From positions 546,243-610,242 of the forward strand of contig NZ_BSSE01000001.1 of the NCBI RefSeq assembly GCF_030268965.1: a stretch of DNA of 64,000 nucleotides, given 5' to 3'. Below the pieces are notes generated by a model, which was given only the letters and a program-made list of their open reading frames with translations, was not told the DNA's origin and searched no databases. Shown one piece after another: positions 9,664-17,600 of the stretch; position 1 is the stretch's first letter, and every line of letters starts with the position of its first letter. The stretch comes from Microtetraspora sp. NBRC 16547 (lineage in GTDB: Bacteria; Actinomycetota; Actinomycetes; Streptosporangiales; Streptosporangiaceae). A program made the translations under genes and the position numbers.

Positions 9664-10407
9664 TCAGCGGCCCTGGTTGGCGACGGCCTCGATGGCGGCC
9701 GCGGCCGCGGTGGGGTCGAGGTAGTCCCCGCCCGGGTTCAGCGGACGGAAGTTCTCGTCCAGTTCGTACCGCAGCGGGATGCCGGTCGGGATGTTGAGCT
9801 TCGCGATGGACGCGTCGTCGATGCCGTCGAGGTGCTTGACCAGCGCCCGCAAGGAGTTGCCGTGCGCGACGACCAGCACGGTGCGTCCCGCCGCCAGGTC
9901 GGGGACGATCCGGTCGTACCAGTACGGAAGCATCCGCTCGACGACGTCCTTGAGGCACTCGGTCCGCGGCATGATCTCCGGCGGGAGCAGGGCGTACCGC
10001 GGGTCGCCGATCTGCGAGTACTCATCGTCGTCGGCGATCGGCGGCGGCGGCGTGTCGTAGGAGCGGCGCCAGAGCATGAACTGCTCGTCGCCGTACTCCG
10101 CGCGGGTCTGGGCCTTGTCCTTGCCCTGGAGCGCTCCGTAGTGACGCTCGTTCAGCCGCCACGAGCGATGCACGGGCAGCCAGAGCAGGTCGGCCACTCC
10201 CAGCGCGAGGTTGGCCGTCCGGATGGCCCGGGTCAGGAGCGAGGTGTGCACCACATCGGGGCGGACGCCGGCGTCGAGCAGGAGCTGCCCGCCGTGCCGC
10301 GCCTCCTTCTCGCCCGCCGGGGAGAGCGTGACATCCACCCACCCGGTGAACAGGCCCTTGACGTTCCACTCGCTCTCGCCATGCCGCAGCAGCACCAAAG
10401 TCGCCAT
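9664..10407 (-). CDS. gpmA: 2,3-bisphosphoglycerate-dependent phosphoglycerate mutase
   Basis: This 247-aa glycolytic enzyme interconverts 3- and 2-phosphoglycerate through a phosphohistidine. The catalytic [12 protein letters not shown] is at residues 4-15. The second active-site block [15 protein letters not shown], the [11 protein letters not shown] region and [15 protein letters not shown] are all diagnostic of the cofactor-dependent family. The start [10 protein letters not shown] at 10407 is chosen over an upstream extension of 30 residues lacking family similarity. It lies in the actinobacterial synteny mshA-ybjN-gpmA-senX3-regX3. Confidence 0.94.
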   Translation of the reverse strand: MATLVLLRHGESEWNVKGLFTGWVDVTLSPAGEKEARHGGQLLLDAGVRPDVVHTSLLTRAIRTANLALGVADLLWLPVHRSWRLNERHYGALQGKDKAQTRAEYGDEQFMLWRRSYDTPPPPIADDDEYSQIGDPRYALLPPEIMPRTECLKDVVERMLPYWYDRIVPDLAAGRTVLVVAHGNSLRALVKHLDGIDDASIAKLNIPTGIPLRYELDENFRPLNPGGDYLDPTAAAAAIEAVANQGR

Positions 10408-10432
10408 AGCCCGAAAGCTTAGTCCGTAAGGC

Positions 10433-10930
10433 TTATGCGGGGTCCCTCGCCGGATCGGCGAACCTCGCGAAGGCCTGCAGGTTGGCGAGGGACTCACCGC
10501 GCTTGACCCGCCACTCCCACTCCTTGCGGATGGAGGAGGCGAACCCGAGTTCGAGCGCGCGGTCGAAGGACTCGTCGGAGTAGGTGAGGACGCATCCGAG
10601 CACCCGGTCGATCTCGGCCTCGGTCACCGCGTCGAAGGGCACCCGGCCGACGAGATGGACGTCGCCCTCCGGATCGAGGGCGAAGTGGACGCCGTACATC
10701 GAGCCGTTCTTGGTCAGCAGCCACCGGTAGAACTCGGCGTGGTTCTCGTCCGGCTGACGGCAGAAGAACGCCTCCACGTTGAGCGCCTGGTCGCCGAGGA
10801 CGAGCCAGGTCATGGTGGCGAGCTTGTGCTGGCCGGGCAGCCTGACCAGGAACGCGCCCGGCCGCGGCCGCTCGTAGGCGAGGTCGGCGGCCTTCAGCGC
10901 TCCGTCGATCACGCCTTCCAGATCACTCAT
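10433..10930 (-). CDS. YbjN domain-containing protein
   Basis: This 165-aa protein begins [20 protein letters not shown] and matches the YbjN family (type III secretion chaperone-like fold), including [20 protein letters not shown] and [33 protein letters not shown]. Its position between mshA and gpmA is the same as in mycobacteria (the Rv0487 position). The biochemical role is unknown; a chaperone-like role is only a fold-based guess. Confidence 0.85.
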   Translation of the reverse strand: MSDLEGVIDGALKAADLAYERPRPGAFLVRLPGQHKLATMTWLVLGDQALNVEAFFCRQPDENHAEFYRWLLTKNGSMYGVHFALDPEGDVHLVGRVPFDAVTEAEIDRVLGCVLTYSDESFDRALELGFASSIRKEWEWRVKRGESLANLQAFARFADPARDPA

Positions 10931-11033
10931 GTCTCCTCCTCGCCGGGCGGGGCCGTGCTCCCCTGCCCCGCCGTCCGGGGCGCGAACCCCGGCGTCGCCG
11001 GTTTTCCCCAGATTAGGCCGAGCCCGCCGGGGC

Positions 11034-12317
11034 TCAGGAGTTGACGGCGATCGGGACGCGGTGCAGCCGGGACATCGCTCCGGCGTACACGTCGGCGAGC
11101 CGGGCGGCCGTCGCCGACCAGCCGAAGGCCTCCGCGTGCCGTACGGCGTTGCCGGAGAGGTGGTCCAGCCAGGTGGGACGGCCGAGGAGGCGGCGCAGCG
11201 CCACCGCCCATTCGTGGGGGTCGTGCCCGTCCACGAGGATGCCGGACACGCCGTCCTTCACGGCCGTGCGGAGGCCGCCGACGGACGCCGCCGCGACCGG
11301 GGTGCCGCACGCCTGGGACTCCAGGGCGACGAGCCCGAAGGATTCGTTGTGCGAGGGGACGACGGTCACGTCCGCCGCCCGGTACCAGTCGGCCAGCTCC
11401 TGCTGCGGCGCGGGCGGCGACAGCCGTACGACGTCGGTGATGCCGAGCTCTCCGGCGAGATCGGTGAGCAGGGACGGACGGGCCAGGCCGTTGCCGCTCG
11501 GGCCGCCGACGAAGGCCACGACGAGCCGGGAGCGGAGCGACGGGTCCTCCGCGAGCATGCGGGCGACCGCCTTCATGAGCACGTCGGGCCCCTTCAGCGG
11601 CTGGATCCGGCCGACGAAGAGCAGCACGTGGGCGTCCTGCGGGAGGCCCAGGCGGTGCCGGGCCGCCCCTTGGGACGCGGGCTGGAAGACGCCGAGGTTG
11701 ACGCCGGGATTGACGACGGCGACCCGGTCTTCGGGCGCGTCGTACAGCTCGATCAGCTCGCGCGCCTCGGCGGCGGTGTTGGCCACCAGGCGGTCGGCGA
11801 CGCCGACGACCTGCTCCTCGCCGAAGACGCGGACGGTGGGCTCGGGCCGGTCGCCTTCGGCGAGCAGCAGGTTCTTCACCTTGGCCATGGTGTGCATGGT
11901 GTGCACGAGGGGGATGCCCCAGCGCTCCTTGGCGAGCCAGCCCACCTGCCCGGAAAGCCAGTAATGGGAGTGGATGACGTCATAGCGGCCCGGCTCGTAC
12001 ATCGCCTCGGTGCGCAGGACGCCGGACAGGAAGCCGCAGAGCTGGGCGGGAAGGTCCGCGCGGTCCAGCTCCTCGTACGGCCCGGCGGTGACGTGCCGGA
12101 CCAGGACGCCGGGAGCGATCTCGGCCGTCGGCGGCAGGTCCCGCGCGGTCTGCCGGGTGAAGATCTCGACCTCGATCCCGAGGGCGGCGAGCCTCTTGGC
12201 CGCCTCGACGACGTACACGTTCATCCCGCCGGCGTCGCCCGTACCGGGCTGGTCCAGCGGCGACGTGTGCATGCTGATCGTCGCCACCCGATTGACCCGA
12301 CGCCGTCTGAGCGTCAC
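11034..12317 (-). CDS. mshA: D-inositol-3-phosphate glycosyltransferase (mycothiol biosynthesis)
   Basis: This 427-aa GT-B glycosyltransferase (GT4) performs the first committed step of mycothiol synthesis, transferring GlcNAc from UDP-GlcNAc to 1D-myo-inositol 3-phosphate. The N-terminal loop [21 protein letters not shown] binds donor and acceptor. The C-terminal Rossmann domain holds [16 protein letters not shown] and the EX7E-type block [23 protein letters not shown] at 12317 is chosen because GGAGG lies 8 nt upstream; an earlier GTG (12326) overlaps that site. A sigma-R-like promoter lies upstream. The matching terminal enzyme gene mshD is at 46612. Confidence 0.94.
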   Translation of the reverse strand: MTLRRRRVNRVATISMHTSPLDQPGTGDAGGMNVYVVEAAKRLAALGIEVEIFTRQTARDLPPTAEIAPGVLVRHVTAGPYEELDRADLPAQLCGFLSGVLRTEAMYEPGRYDVIHSHYWLSGQVGWLAKERWGIPLVHTMHTMAKVKNLLLAEGDRPEPTVRVFGEEQVVGVADRLVANTAAEARELIELYDAPEDRVAVVNPGVNLGVFQPASQGAARHRLGLPQDAHVLLFVGRIQPLKGPDVLMKAVARMLAEDPSLRSRLVVAFVGGPSGNGLARPSLLTDLAGELGITDVVRLSPPAPQQELADWYRAADVTVVPSHNESFGLVALESQACGTPVAAASVGGLRTAVKDGVSGILVDGHDPHEWAVALRRLLGRPTWLDHLSGNAVRHAEAFGWSATAARLADVYAGAMSRLHRVPIAVNS

Positions 12318-12341
12318 CCGAACCACCTCCAGATGGGTAAC

Positions 12342-12367
12342 AACCCTGAGAAACCTGACAAGATTCC
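12342..12367 (-). promoter_or_regulatory. Sigma-R-type promoter of mshA
   Basis: On the - strand GGGAAT (-35, core GGAAT at 12367-12363) is followed after 18 nt by GTT (12344-12342), matching the GGAAT-N18-GTT consensus of thiol-stress sigma factors (SigR of Streptomyces, SigH of mycobacteria). mshA is a known direct SigR target in S. coelicolor. Confidence 0.6.
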
Positions 12368-12453
12368 CGAATCGCTCCGGTTCCGCAGCCTTTCAGAGCG
12401 CCTGGAAAGATGAGTACTCCGCCCAAGGTTTGGAAACCCGGTTTGGAGCAGCG

Positions 12454-13191
12454 ATGACGAAGACGGCAGTGGTGACCGGAGCCAGCAGCGGCATCGGCGC
12501 GGCGACGGCCCGGCGGCTCGCGGCCGAGGGCTTCGACGTCGTGGCCGCGGCCCGGCGGCGCGACCGGCTGGACGAGCTGGCCGCCGAGGTGCCCGGCATC
12601 CGCCCGGCGACGCTCGACGTCACCTCGCAGGAGTCCGTCGACGCCTTCGCCGCCGAGCTGGCGCGGTGCGACGTGCTGGTCAACAACGCGGGCGGCGCGT
12701 TCGGTCTCGAACCGGTGGCCTCGGGCCTGGTGGACGACTGGCAGCGCATGTACGACGTCAACGTGATCGGCTCGCTGCGGATGACCCGGGCCCTGCTGCC
12801 CAAGCTGATCGCGTCCGGCGACGGCGTGCTGCTGATGCTCACCTCGGTCGCCGGCCTGGTGTCGTACGAGGGCGGCGGCGGCTACTGCGCGGCCAAGCAC
12901 GCGCAGACGTCGATGACGGAGACGCTGCGGCTGGAGCTGTGCGGCCAGCCGGTCCGCGTCGTCGAGATCGCGCCCGGCATGGTCCACACCGAGGAGTTCT
13001 CCCTGACGCGGTTCCGGGGCGACGCCGAGAAGGCCGCCAAGGTCTACGACGGCGTGCCCGACCCGCTCACCGCCGACGACGTGGCCGACGTGATCGCCTT
13101 CGCCGTCACCCGCCCCGCGCACGTCAACATCGACCGACTGGTGATCCGGCCGCGCGCGCAGGCCGCCCAGCACAAGGTCCACCGGGTCTGA
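12454..13191 (+). CDS. SDR-family NAD(P)-dependent oxidoreductase
   Basis: This 245-aa classical short-chain dehydrogenase has the Rossmann TGASSGIGAATARRL motif at residues 8-22, LVNNAGG near 80, a catalytic Ser in LTSVAGLVSY, the YCAAKHA active-site Tyr-x3-Lys near 150, and PGMVHTEEF. It resembles the YdfG/serine 3-dehydrogenase-like subgroup. ATG at 12454 with GGAG 7 nt upstream is the best start; the open frame extends 148 codons upstream antisense to mshA and is ignored. The substrate is unknown. The next gene follows after one base, suggesting an operon. Confidence 0.88.
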   Translation: MTKTAVVTGASSGIGAATARRLAAEGFDVVAAARRRDRLDELAAEVPGIRPATLDVTSQESVDAFAAELARCDVLVNNAGGAFGLEPVASGLVDDWQRMYDVNVIGSLRMTRALLPKLIASGDGVLLMLTSVAGLVSYEGGGGYCAAKHAQTSMTETLRLELCGQPVRVVEIAPGMVHTEEFSLTRFRGDAEKAAKVYDGVPDPLTADDVADVIAFAVTRPAHVNIDRLVIRPRAQAAQHKVHRV

Positions 13192-13192
13192 C

Positions 13193-14017
13193 GTGCGCTT
13201 CGCTGTCCGGCCTGACGTACGGTCTGACGTGCGCAGACCCGTCGGCGAGATCACCCGCGGCACCACCGGGCACAACCGGCTCCGGCGGTCCGACCGCTGG
13301 ATCGCCGCCGTCCACGCTCCGCTGCTCCGCTCGGCTCCGGTGGCGCCGCTCATCGTCGACCTCGGTTACGGCGCCTCGCACACCACCACCCTGGAGCTGT
13401 TCGTACGGCTCCGCGCCGTCTGCCCGCGCGTCGAGGTCACGGGCGTCGAGATCGATCCCGCTCGGGTCGCGGCGGCCCGGCCGTACGAACGGGACGGGCT
13501 CACGTTCGTCAGGGGCGGCTTCGAGCTCCCGGTGCCGCGGCCGCCGCGGATCGTACGGGCCTTCAACGTGCTCAGGCAGTACACCGAGGCCGACGCCTGG
13601 GCGTACTGGGACCTGCTGCGGTCACGGATCGACCCCGACGGCCTGATCGTCGAGGGCACCTGCTCGGAGATCGGCCACCGCGCGGTGTGGGCGGCGCTCG
13701 GGGCCGAGGGGCCGCGCACGCTGACGTTCGCCGCCAGATTCGGCGGGTTCGAGCGCCCGTCGGACCTGGCGGAGCGGCTGCCCAAGACGCTGATCCATCG
13801 AAACGTCCCCGGCGAGCCCATCCACGACTTCCTCCGCCAGTGGGACCGCGCCTGGGCGACCTGCGCCCCCTTCGCGCCGTACGGCTCCCGCCAGCGCTGG
13901 ATCAGGACGGCGGAGCTGCTGGCGCGAGACTGGCCGGTGGTGCGCACGCCTCCCCTGGGCGGGCCGTCCCGCTGGCGTCTCGGCGAGCTGACGATCCCCT
14001 GGTCCGCGATCGCCTGA
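13193..14017 (+). CDS. Class I SAM-dependent methyltransferase-like protein
   Basis: This 274-aa protein has a Rossmann methyltransferase core: PLIVDLGYGASHTTTLEL is a motif I-like SAM loop (about residues 53-70), and VTGVEIDPARVAAA is the acidic motif II. It is followed by FVRGGFELPV and VRAFNVLRQY. The GTG start lies immediately after the SDR stop, so the two are probably co-translated. Conserved proteins of this type sit near mshA in many actinomycetes. I cannot infer the substrate. The motif I glycine pattern (DLGYGAS) is slightly unusual, so activity is not certain. Confidence 0.72.
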   Translation: MRFAVRPDVRSDVRRPVGEITRGTTGHNRLRRSDRWIAAVHAPLLRSAPVAPLIVDLGYGASHTTTLELFVRLRAVCPRVEVTGVEIDPARVAAARPYERDGLTFVRGGFELPVPRPPRIVRAFNVLRQYTEADAWAYWDLLRSRIDPDGLIVEGTCSEIGHRAVWAALGAEGPRTLTFAARFGGFERPSDLAERLPKTLIHRNVPGEPIHDFLRQWDRAWATCAPFAPYGSRQRWIRTAELLARDWPVVRTPPLGGPSRWRLGELTIPWSAIA

Positions 14018-14045
14018 TCACCTCAGCCGCTGAGCGCCCGGCCGC

Positions 14046-14150
14046 TTCCACGCCGAGATTCCCGGGCCTTCCGCCACAGCTTCCCCGGACGTTCCACGCC
14101 GAGGTTCCCGGGTCTTCCGAGACGGCTTCCCGGGCGTTCCGCACCAAAGT
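14046..14150. repeat. Imperfect ~46-bp tandem repeat
   Basis: About 2.3 copies of a 45-46-bp unit follow the methyltransferase stop. Copies 1 and 2 start TTCCACGCCGAG (A/G)TTCCCGGG and end CCGGACG or CGGGCG; a third partial copy starts TTCCGCACC. No terminator-like stem is obvious. It lies between the convergent methyltransferase and macro-domain genes. Confidence 0.6.
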
Positions 14151-14192
14151 TTCCGCATGGGGCGGCAAACCCCCGGACTGGTTCCCGCCGAT

Positions 14193-14708
14193 TCACCCGA
14201 ATTCTCGTAGAACGCGGTCGAAGACCTCATATGCTGCCAAGTCGAAGAGCACGAAACGCGCCTCGTCGAGATTCGACCCGGATCGCAGCACAGTGGTGAC
14301 CGAGATGCGGGCGGCGTCGTCCATCGGCCAGCGGTAGACACCGGTCGAGACGGCGGGGAACGCGATCGTCGCCGCGCCGAGCGCGTCGGCGACCTTGAGC
14401 GACTCCCGGTAGCAGGAGGCCAGCAGGTGAGATCGGTCCTCATTTCGCGAGTACACCGGCCCGACGGTGTGGATGACCCAGCGGGCGGGCAGCCGTCCCG
14501 CCGTGGTCGACACGGCCTGGCCCACCGGGAGGCCGCCGCCGTACCGGGACGCGCGCAGCGCCCGGCACTCCTCCAGGATCTCCGGACCGCCCTTCCGATG
14601 GATCGCGCCGTCCACCCCGCCACCGCCCAGCAGCGAGGAGTTGGCCGCGTTGACGATCGCGTCCACGCGCTGCTCGGTGATGTCTCCTTGAACCAGCGTG
14701 AGCTTCAT
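14193..14708 (-). CDS. Macro-domain ADP-ribose hydrolase (YmdB-like)
   Basis: This 171-aa protein is a single macro domain: VDAIVNAANSSLLGGGGVDGAIH forms the ADP-ribose-binding loop, and AFPAVSTGVYRWPMDDAARI the distal phosphate loop. The conserved Asn, Asp and glycine-rich loop match MacroD/YmdB O-acetyl-ADP-ribose deacetylases, which also remove mono-ADP-ribose from proteins or nucleic acids. It is divergent from blaI with a 51-bp gap containing a palindrome, so it could share regulation with that operon. Confidence 0.9.
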   Translation of the reverse strand: MKLTLVQGDITEQRVDAIVNAANSSLLGGGGVDGAIHRKGGPEILEECRALRASRYGGGLPVGQAVSTTAGRLPARWVIHTVGPVYSRNEDRSHLLASCYRESLKVADALGAATIAFPAVSTGVYRWPMDDAARISVTTVLRSGSNLDEARFVLFDLAAYEVFDRVLREFG

Positions 14709-14730
14709 GACACGCGCCCCTCTACGACAC

Positions 14731-14740
14731 GTAGTACTAC
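14731..14740. promoter_or_regulatory. Candidate BlaI operator (palindrome GTAGTACTAC)
   Basis: This perfect 10-bp palindrome lies midway between the divergent macro-domain gene and blaI. It contains TACTAC/GTAGTA, the half-site elements of BlaI/MecI-type operators, but is more compact than the usual spaced dyad. The assignment is tentative. Confidence 0.4.
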
Positions 14741-14759
14741 CCCGAGTAGGCTTGTTGGC

Positions 14760-15116
14760 GTGAAAGGACTTGGCGATCTTGAACGTAGCATCATGGACAT
14801 CCTTTGGGCGCAGAGCACGCCCCTGACCGCACGCGAGGTCGGCCGCCTGATCGCGGACCGCGACCTAGCGCCCACCACCGTGATGACCGTACTCGACCGT
14901 CTTTCCCGCAAGGGGTTCCTCAATCGCACCCGGGACGGGCGCGCCTGGCGCTACGAGCCCGCCGAGAGCCGTGACGCGTACGTCACCGAGCTCATGCTCG
15001 AGGCCCTGGACCTGACGGGAGACCGCAGCGCCGCGCTGACGCGCTTCGCCCAGGCGGTTTCCGGGTCGGAGGCCGAGATCCTGCGAAGAGCCCTCACGGA
15101 GCTGGAGGAGCAGTGA
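14760..15116 (+). CDS. BlaI/MecI/CopY-family transcriptional repressor
   Basis: This 118-aa winged-helix repressor begins VKGLGDLERSIMDILWAQ and includes the recognition helix region APTTVMTVLDRLSRKGFLNRT and a C-terminal dimerisation helix pair. GTG at 14760 fits the family length. It overlaps the following M56 peptidase gene by 4 bp (GTGA), the standard blaI-blaR-like pairing. In that system a membrane peptidase is thought to trigger repressor inactivation; the inducing signal here is unknown. Confidence 0.9.
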   Translation: MKGLGDLERSIMDILWAQSTPLTAREVGRLIADRDLAPTTVMTVLDRLSRKGFLNRTRDGRAWRYEPAESRDAYVTELMLEALDLTGDRSAALTRFAQAVSGSEAEILRRALTELEEQ

Positions 15117-16027
15117 TCGCGGCGGCTGTCCTGGCGGCACTCGCCCTGGCATGCGCGGTCGGCGCCTGGCGTCTGACCTCCGCGCGTTGGACGTGGCGTG
15201 CCCCTCGCACGGCCATCCTGCTGTGGCAGTCCCTCGGAGTGACGTGGGGGCTCGCCACCACCGGAGCCCTCTTCGCGTATGCCCTGGCCCCCTACGGCGC
15301 CGGGGTCGTGCACGGGCTCTCCATTATGCTCACCCGCGCCGAGTTCAACGTGCGCGAGCCGCACGACGTGATCCGGCTCTGCGCGCTGCTCAGCGGCTTC
15401 ACCCTGCTCGCGGTGCTCGTGGCGGTGCTCGTCGCGGCCGGCGTGCAGACGCTCCGCGCCCAGCGCCGCCACCGCATGCTGCTCTCGCTGATCGCGAGGG
15501 ACGAGCCCGCCGTGCCGGGCGTCCGCGTGGTCGACCACCCCGGCGCGGCCGCGTACTGCGTGCCGGGGCTCAAATCGCAGGTCGTGATCAGCGCGGGCAC
15601 GCTCGACCTGCTCTCCCAGGACGAGCTCGACGCGATGCTCGCGCACGAGATCGCGCACGCCCGCGAGCGGCACGACCTCGTGCTGCTGCCGTTCGGCGCA
15701 CTGCTCCACGCCCTCCCCTGGTCGGGCGTGGTCCGAGACGCGCAGGCGTCCGTGGCGCTGCTGATCGAGATGGCCGCCGACGACCACGCCCGCCGCTTCT
15801 GCTCTCCGAAGCGGCTGGCCACAGCGCTCCTCCGCTTCGGCGCCGCCACCGCCGTCCCGACGCCGCACGGCGCGCTCGGGGCCACGTCGGGGCAGAACGT
15901 GATGGCGCGCGTCAACCGGCTCATCAAGCCGGATCTCGACCTTCCCGCGCATGTCCGGTACGGCATCCTGGCCGCGTCCGTGGCCCTGGCCGTCTCGGCC
16001 CCGTTGCTCTGGTTGCTCCCCGCCTGA
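15113..16027 (+). CDS. M56-family membrane metallopeptidase
   Basis: This 304-aa integral membrane protein has four hydrophobic segments: near residues 1-15, about 38-60, about 85-112, and the C-terminal AASVALAVSAPLLWLLPA. It has a zinc-protease motif, HEIAHARERHD, near residue 180, with a downstream Glu/Asp region LLIEMAADDHARR. It resembles the BlaR1/MecR1 peptidase module but lacks a penicillin-binding sensor domain. Coupling with blaI suggests that it cleaves or inactivates the repressor. Confidence 0.87.
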   Translation: MIAAAVLAALALACAVGAWRLTSARWTWRAPRTAILLWQSLGVTWGLATTGALFAYALAPYGAGVVHGLSIMLTRAEFNVREPHDVIRLCALLSGFTLLAVLVAVLVAAGVQTLRAQRRHRMLLSLIARDEPAVPGVRVVDHPGAAAYCVPGLKSQVVISAGTLDLLSQDELDAMLAHEIAHARERHDLVLLPFGALLHALPWSGVVRDAQASVALLIEMAADDHARRFCSPKRLATALLRFGAATAVPTPHGALGATSGQNVMARVNRLIKPDLDLPAHVRYGILAASVALAVSAPLLWLLPA

Positions 16028-16061
16028 CCTCTCCCCTGCTTGCAGGTGTTTCTCGTCGAGT

Positions 16062-16073
16062 TTGCAATTGCAA
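16062..16073. promoter_or_regulatory. Palindrome TTGCAATTGCAA upstream of the XRE gene
   Basis: This perfect 12-bp palindrome lies 25 bp before the XRE ATG, and a related CTTGCA element occurs at 16039-16044. TTTGCAA-type sites are bound by XRE-family regulators such as RamB-like proteins, so autoregulation is plausible. Confidence 0.5.
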
Positions 16074-16098
16074 GCAGTTCGTGTGCAGACTAGAGGGT

Positions 16099-16539
16099 AT
16101 GGAACTACCGAAGGTCGGCTCCATCGGCGAGTACATCCGCCAGCAGCGGCAGCAGGCGAAGATCTCTCTGCGCCAGCTCGCCGCGCAGGCGGGGATCTCG
16201 AATCCTTATCTGAGCCAGGTCGAGCGCGGCCTGCGCAAGCCGAGCGCGGAGATCCTGAACCAGATCGCCAAGGGTCTGCACATCTCGGCGCAGGCGCTGT
16301 ACGTGCAGGCCGGGCTGATCGAGGATCGCGAGCCGGACAGCGATGTGCTGACCGCGATCCGGGCCGACGTCACCATCACCGAGCGGCAACGCCAGGTGTT
16401 GATCGACATTTACGAGTCGTTCCGCAAGGAGAACCGTGCAGGGAGTCCGGAGGCCCAGCCGTCGCAACCGGCTGAGCCCCCGCCTGGTGACGCGGTTCAT
16501 ACGGAGAACACCGCCACACCGGATTCCAAGGAAGGTTAA
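16099..16539 (+). CDS. XRE-family helix-turn-helix transcriptional regulator
   Basis: This 146-aa protein has an N-terminal Cro/C1-type HTH (IGEYIRQQRQQAKISLRQLAAQAGISNPYLSQVERG, residues 9-44) and a second helical part ending in a Pro/Glu-rich tail. It is the positional and sequence counterpart of mycobacterial Rv0474, which likewise lies directly upstream of hbhA. The ATG at 16099 is preceded by GAGGG. The downstream HbhA-like gene starts 3 bp after the stop, so they are an operon. The upstream palindrome is a candidate operator. Confidence 0.88.
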   Translation: MELPKVGSIGEYIRQQRQQAKISLRQLAAQAGISNPYLSQVERGLRKPSAEILNQIAKGLHISAQALYVQAGLIEDREPDSDVLTAIRADVTITERQRQVLIDIYESFRKENRAGSPEAQPSQPAEPPPGDAVHTENTATPDSKEG

Positions 16540-16542
16540 CCG

Positions 16543-16971
16543 ATGACTCTCACCACCGAAGTCAAGAAGATCACCGAATCCAAGCCGTTCTACGCGGTCG
16601 CGGGCGCCGGCGACTACGCCGTGGAGAAGCTGCGCGAGCTGCCCGACCAGCTCCAGAAGCTGCAGGCCCGCAGGGGCGAGCTGCGCGAGACCGCGAAGGA
16701 CATCCCGGTGAAGGCCCGCGAGTACGCCACGACGTTCCAGGACAAGGCCGAGGCCGTCGCCAAGGACTTCCCGAGCAAGGCTCGCGAGTACGCCGACACG
16801 GCCGCCAGCCGGTTCACCGAGCTGTACGAGGAGCTCGCCGTGCGCGGCCGCAAGATCGTCAGCAAGGTGAGCGGCGAGGCCGCGATGGAGCTCGAAGAGG
16901 TCTCCAAGTCCGCCGGGGCCGCCTCCACCGAGCGGAAGCCCAGCCGTCCTCGCGCCACGCCCAAGGCCTGA
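16543..16971 (+). CDS. HbhA-like (heparin-binding haemagglutinin-like) coiled-coil protein
   Basis: This 142-aa protein begins MTLTTEVKKITESKPFYAVAGAGDYAVEKLRELP, followed by an extended amphipathic helical region (about 30-115) and a short basic Pro/Lys/Arg tail (KPSRPRATPKA). The N-terminal half closely matches the mycobacterial HbhA pattern, but the Lys-rich adhesin tail is much reduced. A role in adhesion is therefore doubtful. Roles in lipid-droplet or membrane association, as suggested for homologues in non-pathogens, are possible. It is in one operon with the XRE gene. Confidence 0.75.
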   Translation: MTLTTEVKKITESKPFYAVAGAGDYAVEKLRELPDQLQKLQARRGELRETAKDIPVKAREYATTFQDKAEAVAKDFPSKAREYADTAASRFTELYEELAVRGRKIVSKVSGEAAMELEEVSKSAGAASTERKPSRPRATPKA

Positions 16972-17140
16972 GACGCCGCCTGAGACGCCGCCTGAGATGC
17001 CGCGACGCAGGCCCGCCACCGGCTCCGGCCGGGTGCGGGCCCGCGCCATGTCCGCCTTCGACCCGCCCCGGGATCGCCGGCCGGACCGGCGGCCCGACCG
17101 GCAACCCGACCAGCGGCCCGACCGGCGGCCGGGCCGACGC
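16968..17140. repeat. Low-complexity GC-rich tandem repeats
   Basis: Three near-copies of TGAGACGCCGCC (16969-17004) follow the HbhA-like stop. Further on, 12-13-bp units of the type GACCGGCGGCCC recur between about 17080 and 17140. The 269-bp gap before the DUF2516 gene contains these repeats and a possible -10 (TAGTCT) near 17199; nothing else is seen. Confidence 0.55.
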
Positions 17141-17240
17141 TGATCTGCGGTCGAATCGGCGGTTGGGCGGGCGGCGCCCGGCACGTCCCGTACCCCACTA
17201 GTCTGGGGGCGACAGAGACCGTGACCGCCTGGGAGAGTCC

Positions 17241-17582
17241 ATGTTCGGCCCCGTCAACAACATCCTCAGTCTCATCTTCTGGCTGCTGTCCATCGGGGCC
17301 TTCATCCTGTCGATCTCGGCGCTGATCCACGCGGTCCGCATCCCCTCGCGCGCCTTCCAGGCGGCGGGCAAGCAGACCAAGCAGCTGTGGATGATCATCC
17401 TGGGACTGGCGACACTGTTCACGTTCGCCGCCGCGGTCAACTACTTGGGCATAGGGATGGGCATGCCGGGCCTCCTCACCATCCTCTCGGTCATCGCGTC
17501 CGGCGTGTATCTCGCCGACGTGAAGCCCGCGGTCAACCAGTACCGCGGTGGCGGCAACCAGGGCCCGTACGGCCCCTGGTGA
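17241..17582 (+). CDS. DUF2516-family small membrane protein
   Basis: This 113-aa protein has three hydrophobic segments: ILSLIFWLLSIGAFILSISALIH, LWMIILGLATLFTFAAAVNYLG and MPGLLTILSVIASGVYLADV. It ends in a Gly/Asn-rich tail. It matches the DUF2516 family (the mycobacterial Rv0476 position) and completes the conserved XRE-hbhA-DUF2516 trio. GGGAGAG precedes the ATG. The function is unknown. Confidence 0.85.
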   Translation: MFGPVNNILSLIFWLLSIGAFILSISALIHAVRIPSRAFQAAGKQTKQLWMIILGLATLFTFAAAVNYLGIGMGMPGLLTILSVIASGVYLADVKPAVNQYRGGGNQGPYGPW

Positions 17583-17600
17583 TCTGGATAGCCCCGGCCT

